A DNA stretch of 64,000 nucleotides from Erodium maritimum (GCA_963921825.1 OY997589.1:71036523-71100522), one strand, 5' to 3'. Positions 1-11,684 are shown, counted from the first letter of the stretch. Notes: generated from the sequence alone by a model not told the origin. Program-made: numbers and translations.

Positions 1-120
1 TCTTCAGCCATGTCCTCCCCCTTGTATTCCAAGTAGGTACCCAATACTTCCCAAGCATCTCCCACAGAGCAGAGGGAGAGTCGTCTAATTCAATATCAAC
101 ATAGAACGGAGACCCGACCT
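1..120. other. Unassigned edge sequence
   Basis: About 120 bases precede the left end of the first Harbinger-type relic. The minus strand has a short open stretch reading GSPFYVDIELDDSPSALW, which could be part of an exon or an older element. It is too short to assign, and it runs off the window edge. Confidence 0.2.
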
Positions 121-461
121 TTAGAGCATGTACAACAGAAAGGTCATGAGTGAGGCCCTGGGGCTGAGGCCCTTGTGCTAACTGGACAAAAGTGAGGCCC
201 TGGGGCTGCAGAATAGTGGGTGTTTTGCAATGGAGAGGCCCTGCTGAGTCCCTGTGCTGACTGGATGCTGACTAGATTATTAATTGATATTTTGCTGTTT
301 TATTTAATTCTTTATCAGAAACCGTTTAAATTATTTATAATTTAAACAATTTTGGAAAAAATAATTAATGACAATAATTAATTAATAAATAAATTTAACA
401 CGAATAAAAATTAACTTTTAATTTTTTTCAACCCCTTTTAATACAACCCAAAAAAAAATGT

Positions 462-2021
462 TCAAGAATCATCCCTTATTGGGTCGACATCCGGTGGTGG
501 TTGTTGTCGTCGAAGATCATTAATTTCACCTTGAAGGGTTGCCATGACTTCTCGCAGTCGGGCCTTGCACCACTTATGCTCTGCCATATCCTCTTCGGTG
601 AAGGAGGAGGTATCCTTGTCCAACATGGACCTGTATGTGGCGAAGTTTGCTTCCCACTGTTGGGTTAATGTGTGTATCATGCGGGTCCTTTATGCATGGC
701 GTTCCTCCCGTGTACGTTCAGCCTCCAGCCGTGAACGTTCAGCCTCCAGCCGTGAACGTTCCATCTCGGCGAAGGCAAACATTTGGGTCGTGAGGACGCT
801 CGCCTTGTTTGAGGCCTTCACTGCCTTCTTTCTTTGCGGTCGGGTTCGGCGAGGGGGACTTGGGGCGGCCTCAGTGGATGGGGGTGTGTCGCTGAGAGGG
901 ACCTCGGTCCCATCGTACTGGTCGGAAGCTCCCAATTATGGTTGTTGGGACTCACCACTAAGAGGTGTGTAATCGTCCCATGTGCTTGTTGGTGGGGTTG
1001 AGTTATAAGCCCCAGACTCATCCAACCGTTGTCGTTGTTGGCGTGCTTGTTCTTGGCGGACATAAACCATTGTGCCTTCCTCGGCAGCGAACTTCGTATT
1101 GCCCTCGAGCTTCTTCACCCAATGATCCAGGTCGAACTTTGTTGGTTGGTCACGAGGTCTGAGCTCCTTTGGTACAGCCGCCCACATCTCCTTCGCACAT
1201 CTCATGTGCTCATCGTCGTTAAAGCCGATCGCGTATTCGTCCTTGGAGGACTTCAGATAACCGAGGAACCTCCTAGGAGCCTCTGCCCCAACGTTTCTTG
1301 AGAGCTTGCCAGTTGCGATCTTGGAGAGTTTCCTTCGAGTTGTACTTCCTCTCAATAGCGCACCAGAATGTGTTTCCGGCTTGAGAGTTGCCCTTGATGG
1401 GGTCTTTTGTAGTACTCAACCAGCAGTCTATGAGGTGGTTGTCTTCATCCTTGGTGAATGTCCGCCCATCCGGTTGTGGTGCTCGGGGTCGGGGTCGTCG
1501 TTGGGAAGGTTCGGCAGAGGATGGTTGGGGGACGATTACGTCGGGTAGTGGGTGCCCGGGGTAGTTGTAGAATTGGGGTGGCATCTGGAACCCTTGTCCT
1601 TGTAGGTTCATTCCAAATTGTGGCATCTGGAACCCTGTCGCCATTTGAAATTGTTGGGGACGGTTTTTCCCTAAACAATGAATTAATACAATAAATGAAT
1701 TAAAAAATTATAATAAATAAATGAAACAAATACATGAAAAATTATAATAAATAAAAAATTATAATAAATGAAACAAATACAATGAAGTAATTACAGAAAT
1801 TCAATACATTAAATAAATACAATAATTAATTAAAAAAATTACATTACATAAATAATAAGTTTGCACTTACCTGAGCTCGACCCCGGTTGCGAGTATGGCG
1901 AGAAAGCGGAGTTGTCCCGATGGTCCGCTAGAATGTCTTGCAAATTCTGTGCCAGTTCGTCGGCGCTGAATCCGACTTCGTCACCAGCTGAGTGTGCACG
2001 GGACCCTACGTTGCCTGACAT
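462..2021 (-). pseudogene. Broken Myb/SANT-like ORF1 of a Harbinger-type element, with one intron
   Basis: Reading on the minus strand, exon 1 (2021-1871) starts MSGNVGSRAHSAGDEVG and ends at a good donor (CTCAG then GTAAGT). The intron ends at TTTAG, and exon 2 resumes in phase at 1670 with KNRPQQFQMATGFQMPQ. It then shows a proline-rich segment and a trihelix/Myb-like core (FTKDEDNHLIDCWLSTTKDP, then NTFWCAIERKYN). The C-terminal part has an acidic/basic linker and a charged helix with a repeated RSRLEAE unit, typical of the NAM-associated C-terminus of plant Harbinger ORF1 and 'glutathione S-transferase T3-like' proteins. The frame changes near 1290, and there are in-frame stops at 936-938 and 690-692, so it is decayed. 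In intact elements this protein is thought to bind terminal DNA and assist the transposase. Confidence 0.65.
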
Positions 2022-2128
2022 TTTTCACGAGAATAATTGAAATGAGAGAGGAGAATGTGGGAATGAGAGAGTGGAATTGGAGAGTGAAAGTGGAGAATGG
2101 TGTGGAAAAAATGAGGTTGGGGTTGGGG

Positions 2129-2137
2129 TATTTATAG
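2129..2137 (-). promoter_or_regulatory. TATA box of the Harbinger ORF1
   Basis: On the minus strand the sequence reads CTATAAATA, about 108 bases upstream of the ORF1 start at 2021. The same CTATAAATAC motif sits upstream of the related relic near 11994 on the plus strand, which supports its being the element's own promoter. Confidence 0.5.
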
Positions 2138-2429
2138 GGTTTTAATTTGTTGATTTTTAATTATAAAAATAAGTATCTGTTACCGACCGTTGTCAAACGG
2201 TCGGCTGTAGGGTGCCACGTGTCGGCACGGGACAGGGCCAGCGAGACCGAGGAGCGAGGAGCGAGGGCCGCATGCCCGGACCGCAATCGAGGGCCGAGGA
2301 GCAAGGGCCGAACCGAGGGCCGCGTTTTTCAGGGCCGCGGACCGCGACTTTTCCAACCCACAGCGGGACGACCCGAGGGCTGCGGACCGCCCATAGCCGG
2401 ATATAGCTCGAAAAAAATCTAGATTGGGT

Positions 2430-3152
2430 TGATCCTTACCGACTTCCTCTAGCCACCTCGAGCTCCAGCTGCTCTTTCCCCGCCGGACCAATGGTCCCGA
2501 GTCTAGCAACATCTCCCAACTCTAGGTCAACCATATCCTCCTTTCATCTTCCGACCTCTCAATCGTCAGTGTTAGAATATAATTGGATCTTCAACTATCA
2601 GTTTAAGTTTTTAGCTGAGTTGGTCCTCTAACATAGTACCAGAACTTAATTCCTCACGGACCCGGTTCAAACTTTGTTCTCTGCAAAAAAATATTAATTT
2701 CTTCTAAAAAATTTCAAAATGAGTATATAACTATAATTGAGCCTTCAACTATATGCTTAGAATATAGTTATAATTGGGCTTTCAACTATCAGCTTGAGTT
2801 TTTAGTTCAATTGGTACTCTAATAATCGGTATTCTCCGTTTCATCTCCCAAAACCCCAAGAAAAAGTCAGCAAAAACATGAAGACAGCGGTGTCTAGTCT
2901 GTCTTGTACTCCTCGTTAAAGCCGGTACTCTATCTTCGTACCATGCTCTTCTATGTTGTCACGCCTCCATAAACCAGGGCACTAGTTTAAGGTTATTTGT
3001 TTTTTCTTACACTAAATTGTTGCCATATTATTGATTTCAAAGTATAGTTCATGTTACATTTTTTTTTTGTCCTTGACATCAACAAGTAACTTGTCTCACC
3101 CTGCCTTAGCTCCTGCGTTCACCATATGAGTACAATGTTCCCTGACCATTCT
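2430..3152. other. Decayed repeat DNA, no gene seen
   Basis: Two diverged copies of a module reading roughly ATAATTGG, then TTCAACTATCAG, then TTGAG, lie at about 2579-2640 and 2770-2825. The module resembles sequence seen next to LTRs of plant Copia elements, but I cannot fix borders. No open frame here looks like a protein. Confidence 0.3.
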
Positions 3153-3155
3153 TAA

Positions 3156-4698
3156 GGGCATCCACAATCATACCTTCGGCTGTTGGCGGGGAGGCGTCGG
3201 CAGAGAGCAATTAAAAAATACTTTTTTCTCTCCTCGCCAGCTCACCGCCTGCGCAAACCGCCAGCAACCTGCAGTGGCAATTTTTTGCGCCAACGGTAAG
3301 AAAAAATGTAATATTTTAATATATTAACTTTATTAACATTATTGGAAATTAAGACGGAATTTTTTATTATCACACACAAGATCAAGAATAACAAAAACGA
3401 GATCACATGTTCACGATTTACAGATCATGGCTTTGTCCAGCATCGCGTTTGCTTCTTTCGATTCCTCTATCAACCATCGATCGAATGCCTTGAGCTTTAG
3501 TTGCGATGTCGTGGCTTTGTCCAGCATCGCGTTTGCTTCTTTCACCGTTAAATGGGTCTTCTCAACACTCTTGACAAGCTCCTTCTTGGATGCTACATGG
3601 TTTTTACCTCTGAGCTTCGCAGCCTTGGCAGCCTTCTGACCTATAGGCCGCTGGTACGACAATCGCCATTCCTCTGTAGCACTCGTGGTTCGCTCACTCT
3701 CCTCATGCGGCGTGTCTTCGCTAGTGCGCTTGCCCGAGTCGGTAGACACATCGACATCGAAGTGACTCATCGGTGTGCCATCGTTTTCTTCTTCGGGATG
3801 CTCGACTTCAAAATATTTTGAAGTCCACTTCGGCTGGTCTCGGACTAGCTGCCACCAACTTTTCCAAGTGAATGGTTTTCTTTCCTTCTTCTCGTACTGT
3901 TCCTCGGTCAATGTCGTGACTTCATCATTGGAACGGTCACTCTTGTGGTCCCTTAAGTTCCGTGTGTACATCCCATGGAAAAGAGTCACTTTCGGATTGA
4001 CTTGGCCTCAGTGGTCTTTGCACTGCTTCAGTGTCCTTACCGGATCATCCGGTCCACGCATAGCTTCGACTTCGTCGGAGATGGCCCCCCAACACTTCAG
4101 ATTATGTTTCTGATTCCCGTGAATCGAATCATAGGAATGGTGCATCCAAGCTTGCACTAAACGCTCATCCTCATCGACGCTCCATAGATGTCGCGTCCCA
4201 TTAGGTTTTGGTGGAACCACGGCGGTGGGCTCGATACTCGTTGGACATGCTTCGGTTGACAGAATCACTGAAAGGCCGGGGGGAACAACTGTTGCGTCAA
4301 CGGGTGGAAGGAATCGTTGTTCAACGTGGTAAACACAAAGCCCCACTCGTTGAGATCGAACTACATTGCAAGACGGAAAAAATATAAAGTACAGTGAGAA
4401 TAGAGAGAAGAGAGGTTGAATTTGTGGTGTGGAAAATGAAATAAGAGGGTTGATATTTGTAGGAGTAAAAAGAAAAAAAATTAAATGTCACCTGCCAGCG
4501 AGGGGACACGTGTCGCCAGTGCGTCCATAGCCAACGGCCGGCGCGACGCCCAAGGCGTGGACAGCTCACCCCGCCAACGGGAAGTGCTGGCGAGGACCTC
4601 AACGGTTGCATTCTCCGCCAGCGATCTCCCCACCAGCTCCACGCCTCCTCGTCGTCGATTACTCCCCGCCAATTCCCCGCCTGCGACTATGGATGCCC
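3156..4698 (-). mobile_element. Non-autonomous PIF/Harbinger element with TAA target duplication
   Basis: The left end starts GGGCATCCACAATCATA at 3156 and the right end finishes TATGGATGCCC at 4698, giving inverted termini of at least 17 bp with few mismatches. Both sides are flanked by TAA (3153-3155 and 4699-4701), the standard 3-bp Harbinger target duplication. Both ends carry GC-rich subterminal DNA with GGCGGGGAG-type motifs. The only coding content is the minus-strand Myb/SANT-like ORF, with no transposase, so movement would have depended on an autonomous relative. The smaller MITE at 22684-22942 has the same termini. Confidence 0.85.
3411..4346 (-). pseudogene. Myb/SANT-like ORF1 (GST T3-like) inside the Harbinger element
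   Basis: The minus-strand frame contains a Myb/trihelix segment (HLWSVDEDERLVQAWMHHSY, then NQKHNLKCWGAISDEVE), followed by the NAM-associated segment (KPFTWKSWWQLVRDQPKW) and a lysine-rich tail. The two parts are one frame split by a single TGA (4008-4010) where relatives have tryptophan (KDH-stop-GQVNP). The N-terminus is uncertain: an upstream frame reads FDLNEWGF, a common start motif of this protein family, so a frame change or missed exon lies near 4300. The C-terminus has a duplicated KEANAMLDKA unit, coded by direct repeats at about 3427-3452 and 3513-3538. Usual length is 300-400 aa. Confidence 0.65.
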
Positions 4699-4701
4699 TA
4701 A

Positions 4702-5384
4702 GTTTTCTCATAATCAAGTATACAAGTGACATATTTTTGACTGGTTCAACAGAATAATGGTAGCGAAGATATTTGAGTCTTAGTTCACCAATCACCGTAT
4801 AATAGAATGACATAAACGTGTACTGTGTGCTCACTATCCATAGTAGAACGACATAAACGTGTACTGTGTACTCACTATCCAACCGTCATCATTAGAAAAG
4901 ATTAGGTCACTTTTAACGAGAGTGACCAAAACACAAGAAGTCTAGAAACGTAAATTTTCCACAAACTGAATCAAAGATTCAACAACTAAACCATGTATCA
5001 ACTAAACAACCTTTTAATCAAAAGAAAATCACTCCTCAACCAACCAATCCCATTACTATCTTTCATGACCCTTCATCTTACATATGCAAATTCCATGCAC
5101 TGTCATCACCTGCATTATTACATTTTTAGCATAAAAGGAAGTACTGTCTGGAAACAAGAATTTAAGGTAGTGTATTAGGCAAAGGATTGTCGACTGTATA
5201 AGGATAAGAACAAAACGGGTTTTTGACTAGTTAATGAGAGGCCTCGTTTACTAACATTTTTACGAAAATAAATTTGATATCTTCAAATAAAAGAATGATG
5301 ACATTTTTATTTTTATCGGCAAAAACATATTTAAATGTCGGTTATTTGAAATGAAGAGCACGGTGTGAAGTACAAACTAAGAGC
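4702..5384. other. AT-rich DNA, no gene seen
   Basis: There is no supported coding region. A local direct repeat of about 53 bp (ATAGAACGACATAAACGTGTACTGTGT type) occurs twice around 4801-4880. The rest appears to be neutral intergenic sequence. Confidence 0.4.
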
Positions 5385-6929
5385 GTACAAATTTGGAACC
5401 TCATGAAACCTGATCCCAACAAAAGCAGATAACGATACAACCACATACCCACAGAAACAGCCCTCAGAACCAAGAAATACAACCGAAGAAAACTAACAAC
5501 ACAGGGTCTAAAACCCAAATTTACCTACCATGAAGCACTAACAATAAAATGAAAGGTCTTAGAGCCTGAATTTTATAGACATGAAACACTAACAGAAAAA
5601 TGTCTAAGCACCTGAATTTGTCAAACATAAAGCTCATACAGAAACAATAGCGTCCAACTTCTCAGGGCACCACAACCATTGCCTGAGTTGAAATTACTTC
5701 AACACCCTGCTCCCAAAACCATCGACTCCAGAAATGGAACCACTGATTATAAATTGCTGGCGGCCAACACCGTGAACGGTAGAGACTTTCCGGCAGACAC
5801 GTACCGGAACCCACACATCCAAGGACCTTAAACGAAAGGCTTTCATGGGTTATAAAGCCCAGAGAACCCCGCCAACAGCCAACCCCGTAACCGACGGGCC
5901 CGAATCATAAAGTGGTCGGGAACTCTATAAAATCAACCGAAAAGAAAATGGATAGGGAAGGGAGGAGAATACCAGACACATGTAAGGTCGGGGTGAGAAA
6001 ATTACCTCCGACCTTTTCCGGCGAAAGGCCCAAAAGCAGAGTTGTAGGAGCTGTGGATCTGGTACGAACCAGACAGACGGACGGAGCCACCGAGACGCGA
6101 GCCCATCCCCCCAGCGACACCAGGCTACCGAAAGCACGACGATCTATCCTAGACTAGGAAGCGCGTCCAACGTCTAGTGTCGGTAGAGAACACCAGAATC
6201 TGAATGAAGAGCTTTACCACAGCGACACCGAAGGACCACCACGATGAAAGAGGAGAAAGCTCGGATCTGCAACTATCCTCACCAAGGGAGCTGAGGAAGG
6301 TCGTCCCACGCCAGATCTACTCCTTCCCTACCGCCCTAAAAAGATAGCTTGTAGAGGAGATAAAGGTGGGGTCCACATCACAACCAGGCGCACGATGGTT
6401 TGCACGTCACGTCTGACGGTGACTTTGGACCATCCTCTATCGCGGGTCATAACCGTAGCGGCGACGAGTCCATGAGATTCGATCGTGGTTGAGTCCCAAA
6501 ACGCTTGACGATGTCGTTTCATGCTTTCAAAACTTGACCCGTGTACAACCTATAGATGATGCCCATGCAACTTGTTGGGTGTCTTGGAATGTGGCGCCGT
6601 CAACATTAATAACCTTACAACCAGGAGAGGAGGGACCAAGTAGTCTTTGCAGGATGCCGGGGCGGTGCCTAGAGGTTCAGGGGATGAGATGCAGCTTCCA
6701 ATAAGGAGGCGAGATTGATCAAAGTAGCTGATTGCACTCCGACTACAGAGGGCACTATAAATCCATATTCGCGCGTTCCAGTCTTTCCAAGTTTCCCAAA
6801 ACCAGATTGCAATGCTCGTAGTTTTTTCAAGTGTAGATCCACTAGTCACCAAGGCCAACCAATCAATGAAAGGTATCCCTACCGAGGAATCCGACATGCC
6901 CACCTGGCAGGTCTAACAAGTTTGGGTCA
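5385..6929 (-). mobile_element. 3' part of an L1-type LINE, minus strand, decayed
   Basis: The best evidence is at 6550-6903 on the minus strand, where the frame reads SIAIWFWETWKDWNARIW. This matches the region between the zinc-finger and RNase H modules of plant LINE ORF2 ('W..WK.RN..IW'). Downstream traces of an RNase H start appear in a shifted frame near 6560-6620. The lower part (5385-6500) is compatible with LINE 3' sequence but has no clear tail, so the left edge is approximate. The right side lies against the target site of the hAT MITE. Confidence 0.4.
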
Positions 6930-6937
6930 TCGCTTAC

Positions 6938-7399
6938 CAAGGTTGTAAAAAACGTTAGGCGCTAGTCGGGGGAGAAGGGGTCTTAGGCGCTAGACGGGGA
7001 TTAATCGGATTATTATTTTTTATTATATATTATCAAAATTTATATTATACTATATAAAAAATATTAACAATGTCGAACATTAAATATCATAAAAACATAA
7101 ATATTCTATTAAACTAAAAGTATCATATAATTCTTAAAAGAATATCAATTAGTATGACTATCAACTAACATACTTTTATGGTTTCACTTGGTTTGTAGAA
7201 GGTTAGAAACTGTTTTTTAACTACAAATCCGTCCCGACGCCTGATCGACCTGCTCAATTAATCGGTCAGGCGGTGATTAATCGGCCGAATCGGGGATTAA
7301 TCGGTCATATTCCGTCCAAACGGTCTGGAGCGCCCTAAGAGGATAAATCGGGTCGGCAGAGCCCATTTCAGCGCCTAGGCAAGGATTTTTACAACATTG
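6938..7399. mobile_element. hAT-type MITE with 8-bp target duplication
   Basis: The left terminus starts CAAGGTTGTAAAAAACG and the right terminus, read inverted, starts CAATGTTGTAAAAATCC. Subterminal TAGGCGCT/AGGCGCC motifs repeat at both ends. The flanks carry the perfect 8-bp duplication TCGCTTAC (6930-6937 and 7400-7407), which is diagnostic of the hAT superfamily. At 462 bp with no coding capacity it is non-autonomous. The inside is AT-rich with several TTAATCGG motifs. Clean target copies suggest a fairly recent insertion. Confidence 0.85.
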
Positions 7400-7407
7400 T
7401 CGCTTAC

Positions 7408-8617
7408 ATATCTTTTGTTTTAAAAGTAATTGTTTTGAATGAAAATCAAACAAAAGATTAGTATGTGTTATAAGGTGAGATATATAAACAACTTGTTATG
7501 CCTTTTTCTTCTATTTGATTAGAGATAAGGTTTTTAGATTTTTCTTCTCATTCATTGTGGTTGTGTCGTCGAACTCCTCTCGTCTTTTCTCATCCTTCTT
7601 CCCCCTGGACCTCACGCAATCAAAAGTGACGACACAAGTGAAAGACAACATGACCATTCTCCAAAACCGTTTGGGGTCATTTTCCTTTGACGCGAAAGAG
7701 GAACCAAACACTACAGCCCAGGCATAACCAAACGACGAAGGAAGGGATTGCCTCTGTTTCGCCTTCACATGCCATATTTTTCTATCCTCCAAGCCCTATA
7801 GCCATAGTACCATTTGAGGATTCATGGAATATGCGTCAAAATCGTTGGGCATGATCGTCAAGCACCTCAAAGAAGGAGTAGTAAGTTTTTTCTTATCCTC
7901 CCAAGCCTTCAAGGACAAAGTTAAGGAATCGGAGCCGGGGTCGTTCTAGAGGGCCGCACACATCCTCGCACACAGTTCATCCACATGTAAATCTAAGTAC
8001 AAGCGTCCAACCTCCTTTTTGATGGTATAACGACCAAGATCAAGACATTAATTGGTACAACCTTGGGAGGGTGTATCAAGATGGAAAGTGACAAGAGGAA
8101 GCATTGTTGGGGTCTCTACCTTAGGGTTCGTGTCCAGTTGGATATTACTAGTTCTCTCTGGTGCACCCTCTGCATGCAGTCTGAGGGATATATATCCAAT
8201 TAGTCAAATTCTCTCTCTAAAATCAATGGTTGTAGAAGTTTTGAATTTTTTGTACCATGATTAGGTGTGCAAACTACGAGTTCCTGAGGGTTTCACCAGA
8301 AGAGGAATCACCTACTTTGAACTTAGATTCCTCTTTAAGAGCATGGCAGACATCTAGCGTAGGATCCTTCCTTCGCACAGACTAGGATGAAGGACCGATC
8401 AAGGGTTACTACCAGAACTCCCCTTTCGCCTGTACTGACATTCCGAGCACCAGAAGTAAGGGTCACGTCTAGTCAACTAATGAAGCCTCACATCCTCATC
8501 AACTACAACATATGAGGAGGAGGCTCGAGCTAGTATCTTCGGTGGATTTCGCGATTGTATCAGAAAGGTCGTCATCCCAGACTGGATGTAGGACTCCCTT
8601 TCATGCCAAGGAGATGA
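7408..8617. other. No recognised gene; probably decayed repeat
   Basis: The reading frames are short and overlap on both strands, and none shows a known domain. The region adjoins the LINE ORF1-like remnant to its right and may be the rest of that element, since the LINE 3' direction on the minus strand runs this way. I cannot prove this from the sequence. Confidence 0.3.
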
Positions 8618-9420
8618 CTATCTAGAATTCGTTGTTGTATCGTTGTGCCACAGGCCTACACCTACAATATTTTCAAGGGACTCCCGAATACGATGGCTGA
8701 TGTAACTGAATCTAAAGCAATATTCTAGAAAGCGTTCGTATGTGAGATTCACGACCATCGAGTCTTGTTGGTCTTCAAATGATAGCTTGACCGTGTGCTG
8801 GAGTACCCATGTGATGACCAAGAGGTCCCATACTCGCATACAATATCCCCAACAACGTGCATAATAACCATAGTCTATGGTAAGATAAATGTCGAGCCCT
8901 TGCCCAACCTCCTTTGTCATGCACCCAAAATGTAAGTTGCATAATCGGATCCAAAAACATGTGTAACAAGACTTGGTTTTTTGGGGCTGCATGTGATAAT
9001 GGAGCTCGAAGAGAAAGAGGAGTGATCTATGGGAAGTCTACATACCTGTCTCCCAGATCCGATTCTTTTCCTCTTCTGAAGTAAAGGAAAAATCGAGAAT
9101 CCCTTGTCGTATGATCATCCCTTAGAACCTCTAAGACGCCGCCATCACCTCGTTAAGTTCTCATCGATTTTTAGGAGCTATTTGTAGTAGCTTCTCGGAT
9201 AAAGGCCTTTGTAACGGTTTGAAAAAAGGATGGATGTGGGCAGGGGTATCTCTATTGTTGCTTTATCATCCAACCCTGGGAGATCCTCCAAGAGATCCAT
9301 CCCTTTGACTAAATCATCGTATCTCTCAATCGTTAACGTGGAATTGAGAGGCCAGTCCTACCTCGAAGAAAGAAATCGTCATGTTTTGAATAATATCCTT
9401 GTGTCTTCGTAGCCCTACAA
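8618..9420 (-). mobile_element. LINE ORF1-like remnant (DUF4283 / zinc-knuckle type), minus strand
   Basis: Minus-strand frames show KLSFEDQQDSMVVNLTYERF followed by LEYCFRFSYISHRIRESLE, which matches the pattern 'Y E R L P .. C F .C G . I G H . . . .C' at the CCHC knuckle end of plant LINE ORF1, with several cysteines lost. Upstream frames (9412-9230) read EDLPGLDDKATIEIPLP, also LINE ORF1-like. Frames are broken in several places and there is no adjoining endonuclease or reverse transcriptase. In intact elements ORF1 is a nucleic-acid-binding protein. Confidence 0.5.
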
Positions 9421-10253
9421 TTTTGAGAAAAAGAGAGCCTTATATTTGGTTTTAAATATCTTTTAGTAACCTTATGTTTTGGTCAGTGCTTTATGGTCCT
9501 ATATACTTAAAAATGTCCAATGCAGTACTCAAATTTTTAGTCACATGCCCCTGTTACCAAAAACTAAAAGAATGTCGTAGAATGATTATTTTTCCCTATT
9601 ACATTTCAATTTAAGTACCATTATGAGTTGAATGACTATTTTACACTCTCTTTTTTAGCACACTGGAGGTTCATCTTTATTACGAATAACGTATGAAAAA
9701 CACAAATAAGGGTTAGGCATATTCTAAGATCTCATAAGATCTGAGACGCTGACCTTGATCAACGATAGTTGATTTTCATCACAATGTTGAGATGTAATGA
9801 AACATGTAAGAACGATATACAAAATATGAATACCCTATATGAATATGTAGGGGATGCATCCCTCTTCAATGGATGGTACGCATATAGTACGTCTTATACC
9901 TCAACTCGAGTAGATCCAAGGAGTACTCTAGGAGACAAAGGGGTAGGATTAAAGAGTGGGCCGCTACTCCTCACATGCATCATGCGTTCATCAAAACACA
10001 TGTCTGGCGCTCCTAGGCTCTGTCTCGCTGTTGCTGCTTACCACAGTATACCTATGGCCTCCACATTCCACCAGAGAAGAGCACCATAGTAACACCGGTT
10101 CTGAACCCTACAAAAAAGATTAAAAAACGACTAGATCGACCAGAACTAAGAGACCCACGGTCAAAAACCCATGAGGGATAAGATGAATAGATCAACCCGA
10201 GATTAGGAGACCCATCAAAAACATCCCATAAAGGATGAACAAGCCATGTATGC

Positions 10254-10254
<1 letters not shown>
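9421..10254. other. No gene seen
   Basis: AT-rich DNA. A segment near 9523-9563 (AAATTTTTAGTCACATG, then CTGTTACCAAAA) is roughly inverted at 11634-11655 and could be the diverged end of a larger terminal-repeat element, but the match is weak. Confidence 0.3.
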
Positions 10255-10284
<30 letters not shown>

Positions 10285-10368
10285 AAGAAGAAGAAGAAGA
10301 AGAAGAAGAAGAAGAAGAAGAAGAAGAAGAAGAAGAAGAAGAAGAAGAAGAAGAAGAAGAAGAAGAAG
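10255..10368 (+). repeat. AAG trinucleotide microsatellite, 38 units
   Basis: An uninterrupted run of AAG covers 114 bases. An open frame through it would encode poly-lysine, but it is only a by-product of the repeat. Uninterrupted arrays of this size are usually length-variable between individuals. Confidence 0.97.
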
Positions 10369-11683
10369 GTGACGGTGGAAGTTAGGTTAAAGTTCTCTCG
10401 CGAGAGAAAGACTATTTTACACTCTTTATTTTTCTTTTCAACCGATTTTTATTTTTTTTTCTTAATATTTAGAATTTCTTTTATAAATTCTTCATTTTCT
10501 TGTTTTCAGTAATTAATTTCATTATTTATTATTTATTCTTTTAACAATATTATTATTTATTAGTTTATTTAAAAAAATGTTCGTTTTTCGATTCAGATAT
10601 GGAGATTTCTCAAATTTTCTTGGCGTGGCTTAAGGATTTTGATTTAGATCTAGTGTGGACATGTTTAAAATTGTGGTGTAGGTCGAGGAGGAGGCGAAGT
10701 GTTGTGTGGTGAAGGAGGTAAGGGGTTTCTTGTGGCGGTGACGTAGTGGGAGAAGACGAGCGAAGAAGTAGGTGGTAGTTACGTTTGGGCAAAGCTGAAA
10801 ACATATGGGCGGAGGGCAATGGAATGAAGAAGAAGAGTAGGGTTCGTGCTCGCTTGAGAAGCAAGCTACGTCGTACCATATATTGAATGAATCTGGCATG
10901 GACTTGTGCTCACCGTCGCCGCCTCCAACCACTAAATAGAAACCTCATGAACGGAATCGACCAAAACCCCAAGCACCATGAGGTTCGGTGATGGTGGTTA
11001 ACTTCAATCTTTGGTGGTAAGGTCCGGCGATAGTGGCAAGTAGTGGTGTGGACGACCTAAAGGGTAGAGAGGAAGAAGACGGGTGTGCATATCTAGAATC
11101 TCGAGTTCCAAATCTATTTGCACAAATTAGGTCGGAGGAGACGCATGGTCTTCATTGCCATGAAATTGTTGTCTCCTTGCCATGAAGTTATTGGCCCCTC
11201 TCCTTCGTCGAATTATGGTTCTCTAGCGCGCCGAAAACGAACACCACGAACTGAACACCAAGAATTGAACAAAACGAACCATACAAACAATTAAGATGAA
11301 GATGTTGTCAAATTTGGTTTTTTGGAGATGAATATGTGGGATGAGTTGTGAGACAAAGATGTTGTGAGATTAGTTTTTTTTAGATTATGTGAGATGAAGA
11401 CGTTTAGTTTAGTTAAGTTAAGGCGTGATTTCTATTTTCTTCTTTATTTATAAACTTTATTTCTTTCTTTATTAATTACATTTATTATTAAATGGTAATA
11501 GAATGGTAATTTTCCTTTCAAATTTATTAGGTTCAAATGGATAAAGACAAGATCATTGTTTTACTTTCCACTTAGTTGGAAAATGGTGTCACAAAACTAA
11601 CGCAGTGAATATTTCTTCACTTTTGTTAACAGAAATCTGTGACCAAAAGTTTAGGTAATATATTGAATAAGTTGATAAATATA
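10369..11683. other. No recognised gene
   Basis: Purine-rich and AT-rich DNA with short frames on both strands (for example near 10610-10930 on the minus strand) that show no domain. Nothing suggests a conserved gene. Confidence 0.35.
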
Positions 11684-11684
11684 A

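Larger units (their letters stand above)
124..2420 (-). mobile_element. PIF/Harbinger-type relic carrying only a Myb/SANT-like ORF
   Basis: The left end reads GAGCATGTACAACAG after a TTA, as in many plant Harbinger elements (TTA/TAA target). The same end motif (GAGCATGTACAAT) starts another relic at 11685. The inside holds a minus-strand Myb/SANT-like accessory ORF with a promoter, but no DDE transposase. From about 2190 to 2410 the DNA is GC-rich and full of GAGGGCCG-type short repeats, like the upstream part of the related element at 3156. I could not find a matching right terminal repeat, so the right edge (about 2420) is a guess. Direction follows the ORF. Confidence 0.45.

Noticed and set aside
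10246-10512. 88-codon frame with a long poly-lysine run
   Set aside because: It is the AAG microsatellite read in frame, with no conserved sequence on either side.
9523-11660. Possible large terminal-inverted-repeat element bounded by TTAGTCACA-like ends
   Set aside because: The match between the ends is only about 70 percent over 39 bases in AT-rich DNA, with no target duplication.
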